A stretch of DNA of 64,000 bases, from NCBI RefSeq assembly GCF_051020955.1, contig NW_027476359.1:62001-126000 (forward strand), given 5' to 3'. Below the pieces are notes generated by a model, which was not told the DNA's origin, did no database searches, and worked only from the letters and a program-made list of their open reading frames with translations. The translations under genes were made by a program, and so were the position numbers. Positions 42,643-55,900 of the stretch are shown here, one piece after another (the stretch's first letter is position 1; each line of letters opens with the position of its first letter). Source of the stretch: Megalopta genalis. Taxonomy: Eukaryota; Arthropoda; Insecta; Hymenoptera; Halictidae.

Positions 42643-42788
42643 GTTGTCCGTTTACTTAAAAATGAACAACTGTTTTACTTAGTAGTTCGTGAAATGAGAC
42701 GTAGACTGGAGTGACGAGCGATGTTGAACGATATGAACGAGGTTACCCAGGAGTGAAAAAAGACTGTGTGAGGTGGTCAAGCGTTCTC

Positions 42789-42800
42789 GTTTTTATATGT
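42789..42800 (-). promoter_or_regulatory. Candidate TATA box in the LTR
   Basis: On the minus strand the site reads ACATATAAAAAC, which contains TATAAAA. It lies about 450 bp from the element's minus-strand start. On the plus strand the same site reads only TTTTTATATG. If this is the U3 promoter, the LTR faces the minus strand. I found no AATAAA signal on either strand to confirm this. Confidence 0.3.
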
Positions 42801-43242
42801 TTCTCGCCGAGAGAAAACTTGAAGATCATTGGTTGATCGCGAGGTGGAAAGGGACCTTAGGAGCCCCGGTCGTACCCAGTGTCAGGTAGTAAGAAATCCC
42901 GGAAAAGGCGACCGAAGGGATGCGTGCTGGCGACCCTGTCATAAATTAAGGAAATGTTGCCGATGAAGTGTGCGTTATTCGAAATTGCAGAAATTACTCT
43001 ATTGCCGGAAAGGAGACGGGTCGAAGGAATTGGAAATTTAAAAACTGCAGGCGAAGGCTCCACGAAATTGGAGGCCCAACGAACGTGACTTTTGTCAACT
43101 GCACGTTGAAGGACCGTCGATTTGCCACGCTGCACCGAAGGTTCCCCGTAAACAAACTGTTTTTTAGGGATTGAAGAAAGGTAGTCCGTCCCGGAGAAAG
43201 TCGGGCGGACACGGCTGGAAAATTCCGTTGCAAGACGGAACA

Positions 43243-43247
43243 ATTTG
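43243..43247. repeat. Target-site duplication, right copy (ATTTG)
   Basis: ATTTG directly after the element's AACA end, identical to 42,534-42,538. The satellite resumes here in phase with TTTCGCATGG. Confidence 0.9.
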
Positions 43248-46200
43248 TTTCGCATGGATTTGAAGCTAAACATTCTACATCGCATTGATTTGCAGCTAAA
43301 TCATGTGTTTCACTTGGATTTGAAGCTAACTCGTAAGATTTGCCTACATTTGAAGCTATGTCACCTATATCCCAAGTGTTTGAAGTTCAATCATTTGCTT
43401 CGCAAGGATGTGAAGCTAATCCTTCTACATCGCATTGATTTCAAGCTAAATCATGTGTTTTACTTGGATTTGAAGCTAAACCTTCTGCATCGCATTGATT
43501 TGAAGCTAAATCATGTGTTTTGCATGGATTTGAAGCTAACTCGTTTGATTCGTCTGCATTTGAAGCTATATCACTTATATCCCAAGTGTTTGAAGCTAAA
43601 TCATTTGTTTAGCATGGATTTGAAGATAAACCTTCTACATTGCATTGATTTGAAGCTAAATCATGTGTTTCGCTTGGATTTGAAGCTAACTCGTTTGTTT
43701 CGTCTGCATTTGAAGCTATATCACCTATATCGCTAGTATCTGAAGCTAAATCATTTGTTTCGCATGGATTTGAAGCTAAACCTTCTACATCGCATTGATT
43801 TGCTGCTAAGTCATGTGTTTCGCATGGATGTGAAGCTAACTCGTTTTGTTGCGCTTGCAGTTGAATCTAAATAACGTATATCACAAGTATTTGTAGCTAA
43901 ACCACTTATTTCGCATGGATTTAATACTAATCCTTCTACTTCGAATTGATTTGAAGCTAAATCATGTGTTTCGCATGGAATTGAAGATAACTGGTTTGTT
44001 TCGTCTGCATTTGAAGCTATGTCACTTATATCGCAACTACCTGAAGCTAAATCATTGATTTCGCAAGGATTTGAAGCTAAACCTTCTAGATCGCATTGAT
44101 TTGAAGCTAAATCATGTGATTCGCTTGTGTTTGAAGCTAACTGGTTTGCTTCGGCTGCATTTAAAGCTATATCACTTATATCTCAATTGTTTGAAGCTAA
44201 ATCATTTGTTTCGCATGGATTTGAAGCTAAATCTTCTGCACAGGCATTGATTTGAAGCTGAATCATGTGTTTTGCATGGATTTGATGCTAACTGGTTAGT
44301 GTCGACGGCCTTTGAAGCTATATCACTTATATCGCAAGTATCTGAATCTAAATCATTTGTTTCGCATGGATTTGAAGCTAAGCCTTCTATTTCGTGTCGA
44401 TTTGAAGTTAAATGATATGTATCGCATGGATTTTGAAGCTAACTCGTTTGATTCGTCAGCATTTGAAGCTATATCACTTATATCCCAATTGTTTGAAGCT
44501 AAATCACTTGTTTCGCATGGATTTGAATCTAAACCTTCAACTTCGCATTGATTTGAAGCTAAATCATGTGATTCGCTTGGATTTGATGCTAACTCGTTTG
44601 CTTCGGCTGCATTTGAAGCTATATCACTTATATCTCAATTGTTTGAAGGTAAATCATTTGTTTCGCATGGATTTGAAGCTAAACCTTCTGCATCGCATTG
44701 ATTTGAAGCTAAATCATGTGTTTTGCATGGATTTGATACTAACTCGTTCGTTTCCCCTGCATTTGAAGCTATATCAATTATACCCCATGTGTTTGAAGCT
44801 AAATCATTTGTTTCGCGTGTATTTGAAGGCAAACCTTATACATCGCATTGATTTGAAGCTAAATCATGTGTTTCGCTTGGATATGAAGCGAAATCGTTTG
44901 TTTCGTCTGCATTTGAAGCTATATCATTTATATCGCAAGTATCTGAAGCTGAATCATTGGTTTCGCATGGATTTGAAGCTAAACCTTCCACATCCCATAG
45001 ATTTGAAGCTAGCTCGATTTCTTCGTCTGCATTTGAAGCTATATCACTTATATCGCAAAGTATCTGAATCTAAATCATTTGTTTCGCATGGATTTAAAGC
45101 TACACCTTCTACATCGCATTGATTTGCAGCTAAATCATGTGTATCTCACGGATTTTGAAGCTAAATCGTTTGATTCGTCTGCATTTGAAGCTATATCACT
45201 TATATCGCAAGTTCCTGTTCTGAATCATGTGTTTCGCTTGGATTTGAATCTAAATCTTCTACATCGCATTGATTAGCAGATAAATCATGTGTTTCGCATG
45301 GATTTGAAGCTAATTCGTTTGTTGCACATGCAGTTGAATATAAATAACGTATATTACAAGTATTTGTAGCTAAACCTTTTGTTTCTCATGGATTTGGAGC
45401 TAATCCTTCTACTTCGAATTGATTTGCTGCTCAATCATGTGTTTCGCATGGATTTGTAGCTAACTCGTTTGATTCGTCTGCATTTGAAGCTATATCACTT
45501 ATAGCCCATGTGATTGAAGCTAAATCATTTGTTTCGCATGGATTTGAAGTTAAACCATCTACATCGCAATGATTTGACGCTAAATCATGTGTTTTGCATG
45601 TATTTGATGCTAACACGTTTGTTTCCCCTGCAGTTGAAGCTATATCACTTATATCGCAAGTATCTGATGCTAAATCATTTCTTTCGCACGGATTTGATTC
45701 TAAATCATCTACATCGCATGGATTTGCAGCTAAATCATGTGTTTCGCATGGATTTGAATCTAACTCGTTAGTTTCGCCTGCATTTGAAGCTATATAACTT
45801 ATATTTCAAGTATCTGAATCTAAATCATTTGTTTCGCATGAATTTAGAGCTAAGCCTTCTACTTCGTATAGATTAGAAGTTAAATGATATGTATCGCATG
45901 GATTTTGAAGCTAACTCGATTGATTCGTCTGCATTTGAAGCTATATCACTTATATCCCAATTGATTGAAGCTAAATCATTTGTTTTGCGTGGATTTGAAG
46001 CTAAACCTTCTACAACGCATTGATTTGAAGCTAGATCATGTGATTTGCTTGGATTTCAAGCTAACTCGTTTGTTTCGTCTGCATTTGAAGAAATATCACT
46101 TATATCTCAAGTGTTTGAAGCTAAATCATTTGTTTCGCATGGATTTGAAGCTAAGCCTTCTACTCCGTATTGATTTGAAGCTAAATGAATGTATCGCATG

Positions 46201-47030
46201 GATTTGAACTATCTCGTTTGATTCGTCTGCATTTGTAGCTATATCACTTATATCCCAAGAAATTGAAGCTAAATCATTTGTTTCGCATGGATTTGAAGCT
46301 AAATCATCTACATCGCATTGATTTGCAGCTAAATCATGTGTCTCGCATGGATTTGAAGCTAACTCGTTTGATTCGTCTGCATTTAAAGATATATCATTTA
46401 TGTCCCAATTGTATGAAGCTAAATCATTTGTTTCGCATGGATTTGTAGCTAAGCCTTCTACATCGCATTGATTTGCTGCTAAATCATGTGTTTCGCATGG
46501 ATTTGATGCTAAACCTTCTACATCGCATGGATTTGAAGCTGAACCTTCTACATCGCACTGATTTGATGCTAAATCACGTGTTTCGCTTGGATACGAAGCT
46601 AACCCGTTTGTTTCTCCTGCATTTGAAGCTATATCACTTATATCGCATGTATATGATGCTAAATCATTTATGTCGCATTGCTTTGAAGGTAAGCCTTCTA
46701 CTTCGCATTGATTTGAAGCTAAATTGTGTGTTTCGGTTGAATTTGAACCTAATTCGTTTGTTTCGCATGCAGTTTAAGCTAAATCATGAATAAAACAAGT
46801 ATTTGATTCCATACTATACGTTTCGCATGGATTTGAAACCTAGCCTTCTACTTCGCATTGATTTGCAGATAAATCATGTGTTTCGAATGGATTTGATGCT
46901 AATCCTTCTACTTCGTATTGAGTTGAAGCTAAACCATTTGTTTCGCATCGATCCTAAAATCAGGTTTCTACTTCGCATTGATTAGAAGCAAAATCATGAG
47001 TTTCGAATGGATTTGAAGCTAACTCGTTTG
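43248..47030. repeat. Satellite block A2, right of the LTR
   Basis: A-type monomers continue in the same pentamer order as before the LTR. Positions 46,470-46,771 match 41,761-42,062 on the other side of the LTR (spacing 4,709 bp). They share CGCACTGATTTG, GGATACGAAGCTAACCCG and CATTGCTTTGAAGGTAAGCC. No gene or unique sequence is present. Confidence 0.95.
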
Positions 47031-47471
47031 TTTAGAATGCAGTTGAAGCTAAATCATGTATATCACAAGTATTTGAAGCTAAGCCATTTGTTTCGCTTGG
47101 ATTAGAAGATCAGCCTTCTCCTTCGCATTGATTTGAAGCTAAATCATTTGATTCACTTGGATTTGTGGCTAACTCATTTGTTTCGCATGCATTTGCCAAA
47201 TCATGTATATCACAAATATTTGAAGCTAAACCATTTGATTCGCATGGATTTGAAACTAAGCCTTCTACTTCGCATTGATATGAACCTAAATCACGTTTTT
47301 CTCTTGGATTTGAAGCTAACTCGTTTGTTTCGCATGCAGTTGAAGCTACATCATGTATATCACAGGTATTTGAAGCTAAACCACTTGTTTCGCATGGATT
47401 CGAAGACATGCCTTCTACTTCGCATTGATATGAAGCTACATCTTGTTTCGCATGGATTTGAAGCTAATTCG

Positions 47472-49502
47472 TTTGTTTCGCATGCAGTTGAAGCTAAATC
47501 ATGTATATCACAAGTATTTGAAGCTGAACCATTTGCTTCGCATGAATATTATGCTAAACCATGTGTTACGAATGAATTTGAAGCTAAATCATGTGTTTCG
47601 GATGGATTTGATGATAAAACTCGTTTGTGTCGCCAGCTTTTGAAGCTAAATCATATGTTTCGCATGGATATGAAGCCAATTCGTTTGTATCGCCTGCATT
47701 TGAAGCTAAATCATGTATATCACAAGTATTTGAAGCTAAGCCATTTGTTTCGCATGGATTCGAAAATAAGCCTTCTACTTTGCATTGATTTGATTCTAAA
47801 TCATGTTTTTCGCTTGGATTTATAGCTAACTCGTTTGTTTCGCCTGGATTTGAAGCTAAATCGTGTATATCGCAAGTATTTGGTGCTAAACCATTTGTTT
47901 CGCATGGATTCGAAGATAAGCCTCCTACTTCGCATTGATTTGAAGCTAAATCATGTGTTTCGTCTGGATTTGAAGCTAAGCCTTCTACTTCGCTTTGATT
48001 TGAAGCTAAATCATGTGTTTCGTATGGATTTAGAGCTAACACATTTGTTTCGCACGCAGTTGAAGCCAAATCATGTATAACACAAATATTTGAAGTTAAA
48101 CCATTTGATTCGCATGGATTTGAAGCTAACCCTCCTACTTCGCAATTGATTTGAAGCTAAATCATGTGTTTCGCATGGATTTGAAGCTAACTCGTTAGTA
48201 TCGCCTGCTTTTCAGGCTAAATCATGTATATCACAAGTATTTGAAGCTAAGCCATTTGTTTCGCATGGATTCGAAGATAAGCATTCTACTTCGCATTGAT
48301 TTGAAGCTAAATCATTTCATTCACTTGGATTTGTGGCTAACTCATTTGTTTCGCAAGCATTTGCCAAATCATGTATATCACAAATATTTGAAGCTAAACC
48401 ATTTGATTCGCATGGATTTGAACTAAGCCTTCTACTTCGCATTGATATGAACCTAAATCACGTTTTTCTCTTGGATTTGAAGCTAACTCGTTTGTTTCGC
48501 ATGCAGTTGAAGCTAAATCATGTATATCACAAGTATTTGAAGCTGAACCATTTGCTTCGCATGAATATTATGCTAAACCATGTGTTACGAATGAATTTGA
48601 AGCTAAATCATGTGTTTCGGATGGATTTGATGATAAAACTCGTTTGTGTCGCCAGCTTTTGAAGCTAAATCATATGTTTCGCATGGATATGAAGCCAATT
48701 CGTTTGTATCGCCTGCATTTGAAGCTAAATCATGTATATCACAAGTATTTGAAGCTAAGCCATTTGTTTCGCATGGATTCGAAAATAAGCCTTCTACTTT
48801 GCATTGATTTGATTCTAAATCATGTTTTTCGCTTGGATTTAAAGCTAACTCGTTTGTTTCGCCTGGATTTGAAGCTAAATCGTGTATATCGCAAGTATTT
48901 GGTGCTAAACCATTTGTTTCGCATGGATTCGAAGATAAGCCTCCTACTTCGCATTGATTTGAAGCTAAATCATGTGTTTCGTCTGGATTTGAAGCTAAGC
49001 CTTCTACTTCGCTTTGATTTGAAGCTAAATCATGTGTTTCGTATGGATTTAGAGCTAACACATTTGTTTCGCACGCAGTTGAAGCCAAATCATGTATAAC
49101 ACAAATATTTGAAGTTAAACCATTTGATTCGCATGGATTTGAAGCTAACCCTCCTACTTCGCAATTGATTTGAAGCTAAATCATGTGTTTCGCATGGATT
49201 TGAAGCTAACTCGTTAGTATCGCCTGCTTTTCAGGCTAAATCATGTATATCACAAGTATTTGAAGCTAAGCCATTTGTTTCGCATGGATTCGAAGATAAG
49301 CATTCTACTTCGCATTGATTTGAAGCTAAATCATTTCATTCACTTGGATTTGTGGCTAACTCATTTGTTTCGCAAGCATTTGCCAAATCATGTATATCAC
49401 AAATATTTGAAGCTAAACCATTTGATTCGCATGGATTTGAACTAAGCCTTCTACTTCGCATTGATATGAACCTAAATCACGTTTTTCTCTTGGATTTGAA
49501 GC
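47472..49502. repeat. 1,019-bp tandem higher-order repeat, two copies
   Basis: About 47,465-48,483 recurs as 48,484-49,502 with a constant 1,019-bp spacing (34 monomers minus one base). The copies are almost identical. One visible difference is ATAGCTAAC near 47,822 against AAAGCTAAC near 48,841. A partial third copy follows. The same short-deletion monomers are kept in both copies. Confidence 0.93.
48203..48217. other. Perfect 5-bp-stem palindrome, first of six copies
   Basis: GCCTGCTTTTCAGGC is a 5-bp stem with a 5-nt loop. The same sequence occurs at 49,222, 52,484, 54,372, 55,628 and 58,774, all in block D. It differs from ordinary type-4/type-5 junctions (CCTGCATTTGAAGC) by small changes. 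A near copy at 51,075 and 57,365 reads CTTTTGAGGC and loses the pairing. Confidence 0.6.
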
Positions 49503-49979
49503 TAACTCGTTTGTTTCGCATGCAGTTGAAGCTACATCATGTATATCACAGGTATTTGAAGCTAAACCATTTGTTTCGCATGGATTCGAAGACATGCCTT
49601 CTACTTCGCATTGAAATGAAGCTACATCATGTTTCGCATGGATTTGAAGCTAATTCGTTTGTTTCGCATGCAGTTGTAGCAAAATCATGTATGTCACAAG
49701 TATTTGAAGCTGAACCATTTGCTTCGCATGAATATTATGCTAAACCATGTGTTTCGAATGAATTTGAAGCTAAATCATGTGTTTCGGATGGATTTGATGA
49801 TAAAACTCGTTTGTGTCGCGAGCATTTGAAGCTAAATCATGTATATCACAAGTATTTGAAGCGAAACCATTTGTTTCGCATGGATTCGAAGATCAGCCTT
49901 CTACTTCGCATTGATTTGAAGCTAAATCATATGTTTCGCATGGATTTGAAGCCAATTCGTTTGTATCGCCTGCATTTGA

Positions 49980-52900
49980 GGCTAAATCATGTATATCACA
50001 AGTATTTGATTCTGACCAATTTGTTTCGCATGGATTCGAAGATAAGCGTTCTACTTCGCATTGATTTGAAGCTAAATCATTTGATTCACTTGGATTTGTG
50101 GCTAACTCGTTTGTTTCGCATGCATTTGCCAAATCATGTATGTCACAAATATTTGAAGCTAAACCATTTGATTCGCATGGATTTGAATCTAAGCCTTCTA
50201 CTTCGCATTGATATGAATCTAAATCACGTTTATCTCTTGGATTTGAAGCTAACTCGTTTGTTTCGCATGCACTTGAAGCTAAATCATGTATATCACAAGT
50301 ATTTGAAGCGAAACCATTTGTTTCGCATGGATTCGAAGATCAGCCTTCTACTTCGCATTGATTTGAAGCTAAATCATATGTTTCGCATGGATTTGAAGCT
50401 AATTCGTTTGTATCGCCTGCATTTGAGGCTAAATCATGTATATCACAAGTATTTGAAGCTAAGCCATTTGTTTCGCATGGATTCGAAAATAAGCCTTCTA
50501 CTTTGCATTGATTTGATTCTAAATCATGTTTTTCGCTTGGATTTAAAGCTAACTCGTTTGTTTCGCCTGGATTTGAAGCTAAATCGTGTATATCGCAAGT
50601 ATTTGGTGCTAAACAATTTGTTTCCCATGGATTCAAAGATAAGCCTCCTACTTCGCATTGATTTGAAGCTAAATCATGTGTTTCGTCTGGATTTGAAGCT
50701 AAGCCTTCTACTTCGCTTTGATTTGAAGCTAAATCATGTGTTTCGTATGGATTTAGAGCTAACACATTTGTTTCGCACGCAGTTGAAGCCAAATCATGTA
50801 TAACACAAATATTTGAAGTTAAACAATTTGATTCGCATGGATTTGAAGCTAACCCTCCTACTTCGCATTGATTTGGAGCTAAATCATGTGTTTCGCATGG
50901 ATTTGAAGCTAACTCGTTTGTCTCGCATGCTGTTGAATCTAAATCATGTATATCACAAGTATTTGATGCTGACCAATTTGTTGCGCATGGTTTCGAAGAT
51001 CAGCCTTCTACTTCGCAATTGATTTGAAGCTAAATCATGTGTTTCGCATGGATTTGAAGCTAACTCGTTAGTATCGCCTGCTTTTGAGGCTAAATCATGT
51101 ATATCACAAGTATTTGAAGCTAAGCCATTTGTTTCGCATGGATTCGAAGATAAGCATTCTACTCCGCATTGATTTGAAGTTAAATCATTTCATTCACTTG
51201 GATTTGTGGCTAACTCATTTGTTTCGCAAGCATTTGCCAAATCATGTATATCACAAATATTTGAAGCTAAACCATTTGATTCGCATGGATTTGAAACTAA
51301 GCCTTCTACTTCGCATTGATATGAACCTAAATCACGTTTTTCTCTTGGATTTGAAGCTAACTCGTTTGTTTCGCATGCAGTTGAAGCTACATCATGTATA
51401 TCACAGGTATTTGAAGCTAAACCATTTGTTTCGCATGGATTCGAAGACATGCCTTCTACTTCGCATTGAAATGAAGCTACATCATGTTTCGCATGGATTT
51501 GAAGCTAATTCGTTTGTTTCGCATGCAGTTGAAGCTAAATCATGTATATCACAAGTATTTGAAGCTGAACCATTTGCTTCGCATGAATATTATGGTAAAC
51601 CATGTGTTTCGAATGAATTTGAAGCTAAATCATGTGTTTCGGATGGATTTGATGATAAAACTCGTTTGTGTCGCCAGCATTTGAAGCTAAATCATGTATA
51701 TCACAAGTATTTGAAGCGAAACCATTTGTTTCGCATGGATTCGAAGATCAGCCTTCTACTTCGCATTGATTTGAAGCTAAATCATATGTTTCGCATGGAT
51801 TTGAAGCTAATTCGTTTGTATCGTCTGCATTTGAAGCTAAATCATGTATATCACAAGTATTTGAAGCTAAGCCATTTGTTTCGCATGGATTCGAAAATAA
51901 GCCTTCTACTTTGCATTGATTTGATTCTAAATCATGTTTCTCGCTTGGATTTAAAGCTAACTCGTTTGTTTCGCCTGGATTTGAAGCTAAATCGTGTATA
52001 TCGCAAGTATTTGGTGCTAAACAATTTGTTTCGCATGGATTCGAAGATAAGCCTCCTACTTCGCATTGATTTGAAGCTAAATCATGTGTTTCGTCTGGAT
52101 TTGAAGCTAAGCCTTCTACTTCGCTTTGATTTGAAGCTAAATCATGTGTTTCGTATGGATTTAGAGCTAACACATTTGTTTCGCACGCAGTTGAAGCCAA
52201 ATCATGTATAACACAAATATTTGAAGTTAAACCATTTGATTCGCATGGATTTGAAGCTAACCCTCCTACTTCGCATTGATTTGGAGCTAAATCATGTGTT
52301 TCGCATGGATTTGAAGCTAACTCGTTTGTCTCGCATGCTGTTGAAGCTAAATCATGTATATCACAAGTATTTGATGCTGACCAATTTGTTTCGCATGGTT
52401 TCGAAGATCAGCCTTCTACTTCGCAATTGATTTGAAGCTAAATCATGTGTTTCGCATGGATCTGAAGCTAACTCGTTTGTATCGCCTGCTTTTCAGGCTA
52501 AATCATGTATATCACAAGTATTTGAAGCTAAGCCATTTGATTCGCATGGATTTGAAGCTAAGCCTTCTACTTCGCAATGATTTGAAGCTAAATCATGTGT
52601 TCCGCATGGATTTGAAGCTAACTCGTTTGTTTGGCATGCAGTTGAAGCTAAATCATGTTTAAAACAAGTATTTGAAGCTAAGCTATACGTTTCGCATGGA
52701 TTTGAAACTAAGCCTTCTACTTCGCATTGATTTGAAGCTAAATCTTTTCTTTCGCTTGGATTTGAAGCTGAATCATGTGTTTCGCTTGAATTTGAAGATA
52801 GGACGTTTGTTACGCATGCAGTTGAAGCTAAATCATGTATATCACAATTATTTGAAGCTAAACCATTTGTTTCGTATGGATTTGAAGGTACTCCTTCTAC

Positions 52901-55900
52901 TTTGAATTGATTTGAAGCTAAATCACGTGTTACGCTTGGATTTGAAGCTAAACCTTCTACATCGCATTGATTTGAAGCTAAATCATGTGTTTCGTCTGGA
53001 TTTGAAGATAAGCCTTCGACTTCGCTTTGATTTGAATCTAAATCTTTTCTTTCGCTTGGATTTGAAGCTGAATCATGTGTTTCGCTTGAATTTGAAGATA
53101 GGACGTTTGTTTCGCACGCAGTTGAAGCCAAATCATGTACAACACAAATATTTGAAGTTAAACCATTTGATTCGCATGGATTTGAAGCTAACCCTTCTAC
53201 TTCGCCTTGATTTGGAGCTAAATCATGTGTTTCGCATGGATTTGAAGCTAACTCGTTTGTCTCGCATGCTGTTGAAGCTAAATCATGTATATCACAAGTA
53301 TTTGATTCTGACCAATTTGTTTCGCATGGATTCGAAGATAAGCGTTCTACTTCGCATTGATTTGAAGCTAAATCATTTGATTCACTTGGATTTGTGGCTA
53401 ACTCGTTTGTTTCGCATGCATTTGCCAAATCATGTATGTCACAAATATTTGAAGCTAAACCATTTGATTCGCATGGATTTGAATCTAAGCCTTCTACTTC
53501 GCATTGATATGAATCTAAATCACGTTTATCTCTTGGATTTGAAGCTAACTCGTTTGTTTCGCATGCACTTGTAGCTAAATCATGTATATCACAAGTATTT
53601 GAAGCGAAACCATTTGTTTCGCATGGATTCGAAGATCAGCCTTCTACTTCGCATTGATTTGAAGCTAAATCATATGTTTCGCATGGATTTGAAGCTAATT
53701 CGTTTGTATCGCCTGCATTTGAAGCTAAATCATGTATATCACAAGTATTTGAAGCTAAGCCATTTGTTTCGCATGGATTCGAAAATAAGCCTTCTACTTT
53801 GCATTGATTTGATTCTAAATCATGTTTTTCGCTTGGATTTAAAGCTAACTCGTTTGTTTCGCCTGGATTTGAAGCTAAATCGTGTATATCGCAAGTATTT
53901 GGTGCTAAACAATTTGTTTCCCATGGATTCGAAGATAAGCCTCCTACTTCGCATTGATTTGAAGCTAAATCATGTGTTTCGTCTGGATTTGAAGCTAAGC
54001 CTTCTACTTCGCTTTGATTTGAAGCTAAATCATGTGTTTCGTATGGATTTAGAGCTAACACATTTGTTTCGCACGCAGTTGAAGCCAAATCATGTATAAC
54101 ACAAATATTTGAAGTTAAACCATTTGATTCGCATGGATTTGAAGCTAACCCTCCTACTTCGCATTGATTTGGAGCTAAATCATGTGTTTCGCATGGATTT
54201 GAAGCTAACTCGTTTGTCTCGCATGCTGTTGAAGCTAAATCATGTATATCACAAGTATTTGATGCTGACCAATTTGTTTCGCATGGTTTCGAAGATCAGC
54301 CTTCTACTTCGCAATTGATTTGAAGCTAAATCATGTGTTTCGCATGGATTTGAAGCTAACTCGTTTGTATCGCCTGCTTTTCAGGCTAAATCATGTATAT
54401 CACAAGTATTTGAAGCTAAGCCATTTGATTCGCATGGATTTGAAGCTAAGCCTTCTACTTCGCAATGATTTGAAGCTAAATCATGTGTTCCGCATGGATT
54501 TGAAGCTAACTCGTTTGTTTGGCATGCAGTTGAAGCTAAATCATGTTTAAAACAAGTATTTGAAGCTAAGCTATTCGTTTCGCATGGATTTGAAGCTAAG
54601 CCTTCTACTTCGCAATGATTTGAAGCTAAATCATGTGTTCCGCATGGATTTGAAGCTAACTCGTTTGTTTGGCATGCAGTTGAAGCTAAATCATGTTTAA
54701 AACAAGTATTTGAAGCTAAGCTATTCGTTTCGCATGGTTTCGAAGATCAGCCTTCTACTTCGCAATTGATTTGAAGCTAAGTCATATGTTTCGCATGGAT
54801 TCGAAGATAAGCATTCTAGTTCGCATTGATTTGAAGCTAAATCATTTCATTCACTTGGATTTGTGGCTAACTCATTTGTTTCGCAAGCATTTGCCAAATC
54901 ATGTATATCACAAATATTTGAAGCTAAACCATTTGATTCGCATGGATTTGAACTAAGCCTTCTACTTCGCATTGATATGAACCTAAATCATGTTTTTCTC
55001 TTGGATTTGAAGCTAACTCGTTTGTTTCGCATGCAGTTGAAGCTACATCATGTATATCACAGGTATTTGAAGCTAAACCATTTGTTTCGCATGGATTCGA
55101 AGACATGCCTTCTACTTCGCATTGAAATGAAGCTACATCATGTTTCGCATGGATTTGAAGCTAATTCGTTTGTTTCGCATGCAGTTGTAGCAAAATCATG
55201 TATGTCACAAGTATTTGAAGCTGAACCATTTGCTTCGCATGAATATTATGCTAAACCATGTGTTTCGAATGAATTTCAAGCTAAATCATGTGTTTCGTAT
55301 GGATTTAGAGCTAACACATTTGTTTCGCACGCAGTTGAAGCCAAATCATGTATAACACAAATATTTGAAGTTAAACCATTTGATTCGCATGGATTTGAAG
55401 CTAACCCTCCTACTTCGCATTGATTTGGAGCTAAATCATGTGTTTCGCATGGATTTGAAGCTAACTCGTTTGTCTCGCATGCTGTTGAAGCTAAATCATG
55501 TATATCACAAGTATTTGATGCTGACCAATTTGTTTCGCATGGTTTCGAAGATCAGCCTTCTACTTCGCAATTGATTTGAAGCTAAATCATGTGTTTCGCA
55601 TGGATTTGAAGCTAACTCGTTTGTATCGCCTGCTTTTCAGGCTAAATCATGTATATCACAAGTATTTGAAGCTAAGCCATTTGATTCGCATGAATTTGAA
55701 GCTAAGCCTTCTACTTCGCATTGATTTGAAGCTAAATCTTTTCTTTCGCTTGGATTTGAAGCTGAATCATGTGTTTCGCTTGAATTTGAAGATAGGACGT
55801 TTGTTACGCATGCAGTTGAAGCTAAATCATGTATATCACAATTATTTGAAGCTAAACCATTTGTTTCGTATGGATTTGAAGGTACTCCTTCTACTTTGAA

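Larger units (their letters stand above)
42539..43242. mobile_element. Solo LTR of an LTR retrotransposon (704 bp)
   Basis: This is the only non-satellite sequence in the window. It starts TGTTGAGGTGCG and ends GACGGAACA, so it has the TG...CA ends typical of LTRs, with a 4-bp inverted match (TGTT and AACA). It is flanked by a perfect 5-bp target-site duplication, ATTTG. There is no internal region, gag or pol reading frame, primer-binding site or second LTR, so a solo LTR left by LTR-LTR recombination is the simplest reading. The base composition is richer in G and C than the satellite around it. A 5-bp duplication fits Gypsy, Copia or BEL/Pao elements; the family and orientation are not resolved. 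Open frames inside (up to about 140 codons, 42,857-43,285 minus) run out into satellite or show no domain and look accidental. A short non-autonomous LTR element is the main alternative. Confidence 0.85.

Noticed and set aside
42539..43242. The insert as a DNA transposon or a host gene fragment
   Set aside because: The terminal inverted match is only four bases and the ends are TG...CA with a 5-bp duplication, which fits an LTR better. No exon-like frame or splice arrangement was seen.
42857..43285. A 142-codon minus-strand open frame (and 79 and 68 codons nearby) in the LTR
   Set aside because: The first begins in satellite sequence beyond the element's edge and crosses into the LTR, so it cannot be an ancestral gene of the element. 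None shows a gag, protease or polymerase motif. LTRs are normally noncoding.
49352..50803. A 483-codon plus-strand open frame, and similar frames at 40,984-42,279, 25,628-26,893, 55,906-57,093, 51,084-52,211 and 57,374-58,501
   Set aside because: All are made wholly of the decapeptide LKLNHxxRxD type that the satellite yields by construction. They start at arbitrary ATGs of the monomer (each monomer ends in CATGGA), have no domain, no signal peptide and no conserved start or stop. The same DNA is open on the other strand.
52493..53428. A 311-codon minus-strand open frame as a repetitive secreted protein gene
   Set aside because: It has no signal peptide or flanking non-repeat sequence, and the frame is interrupted often across the array. 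It is kept only as a question about origin and not annotated as a gene.
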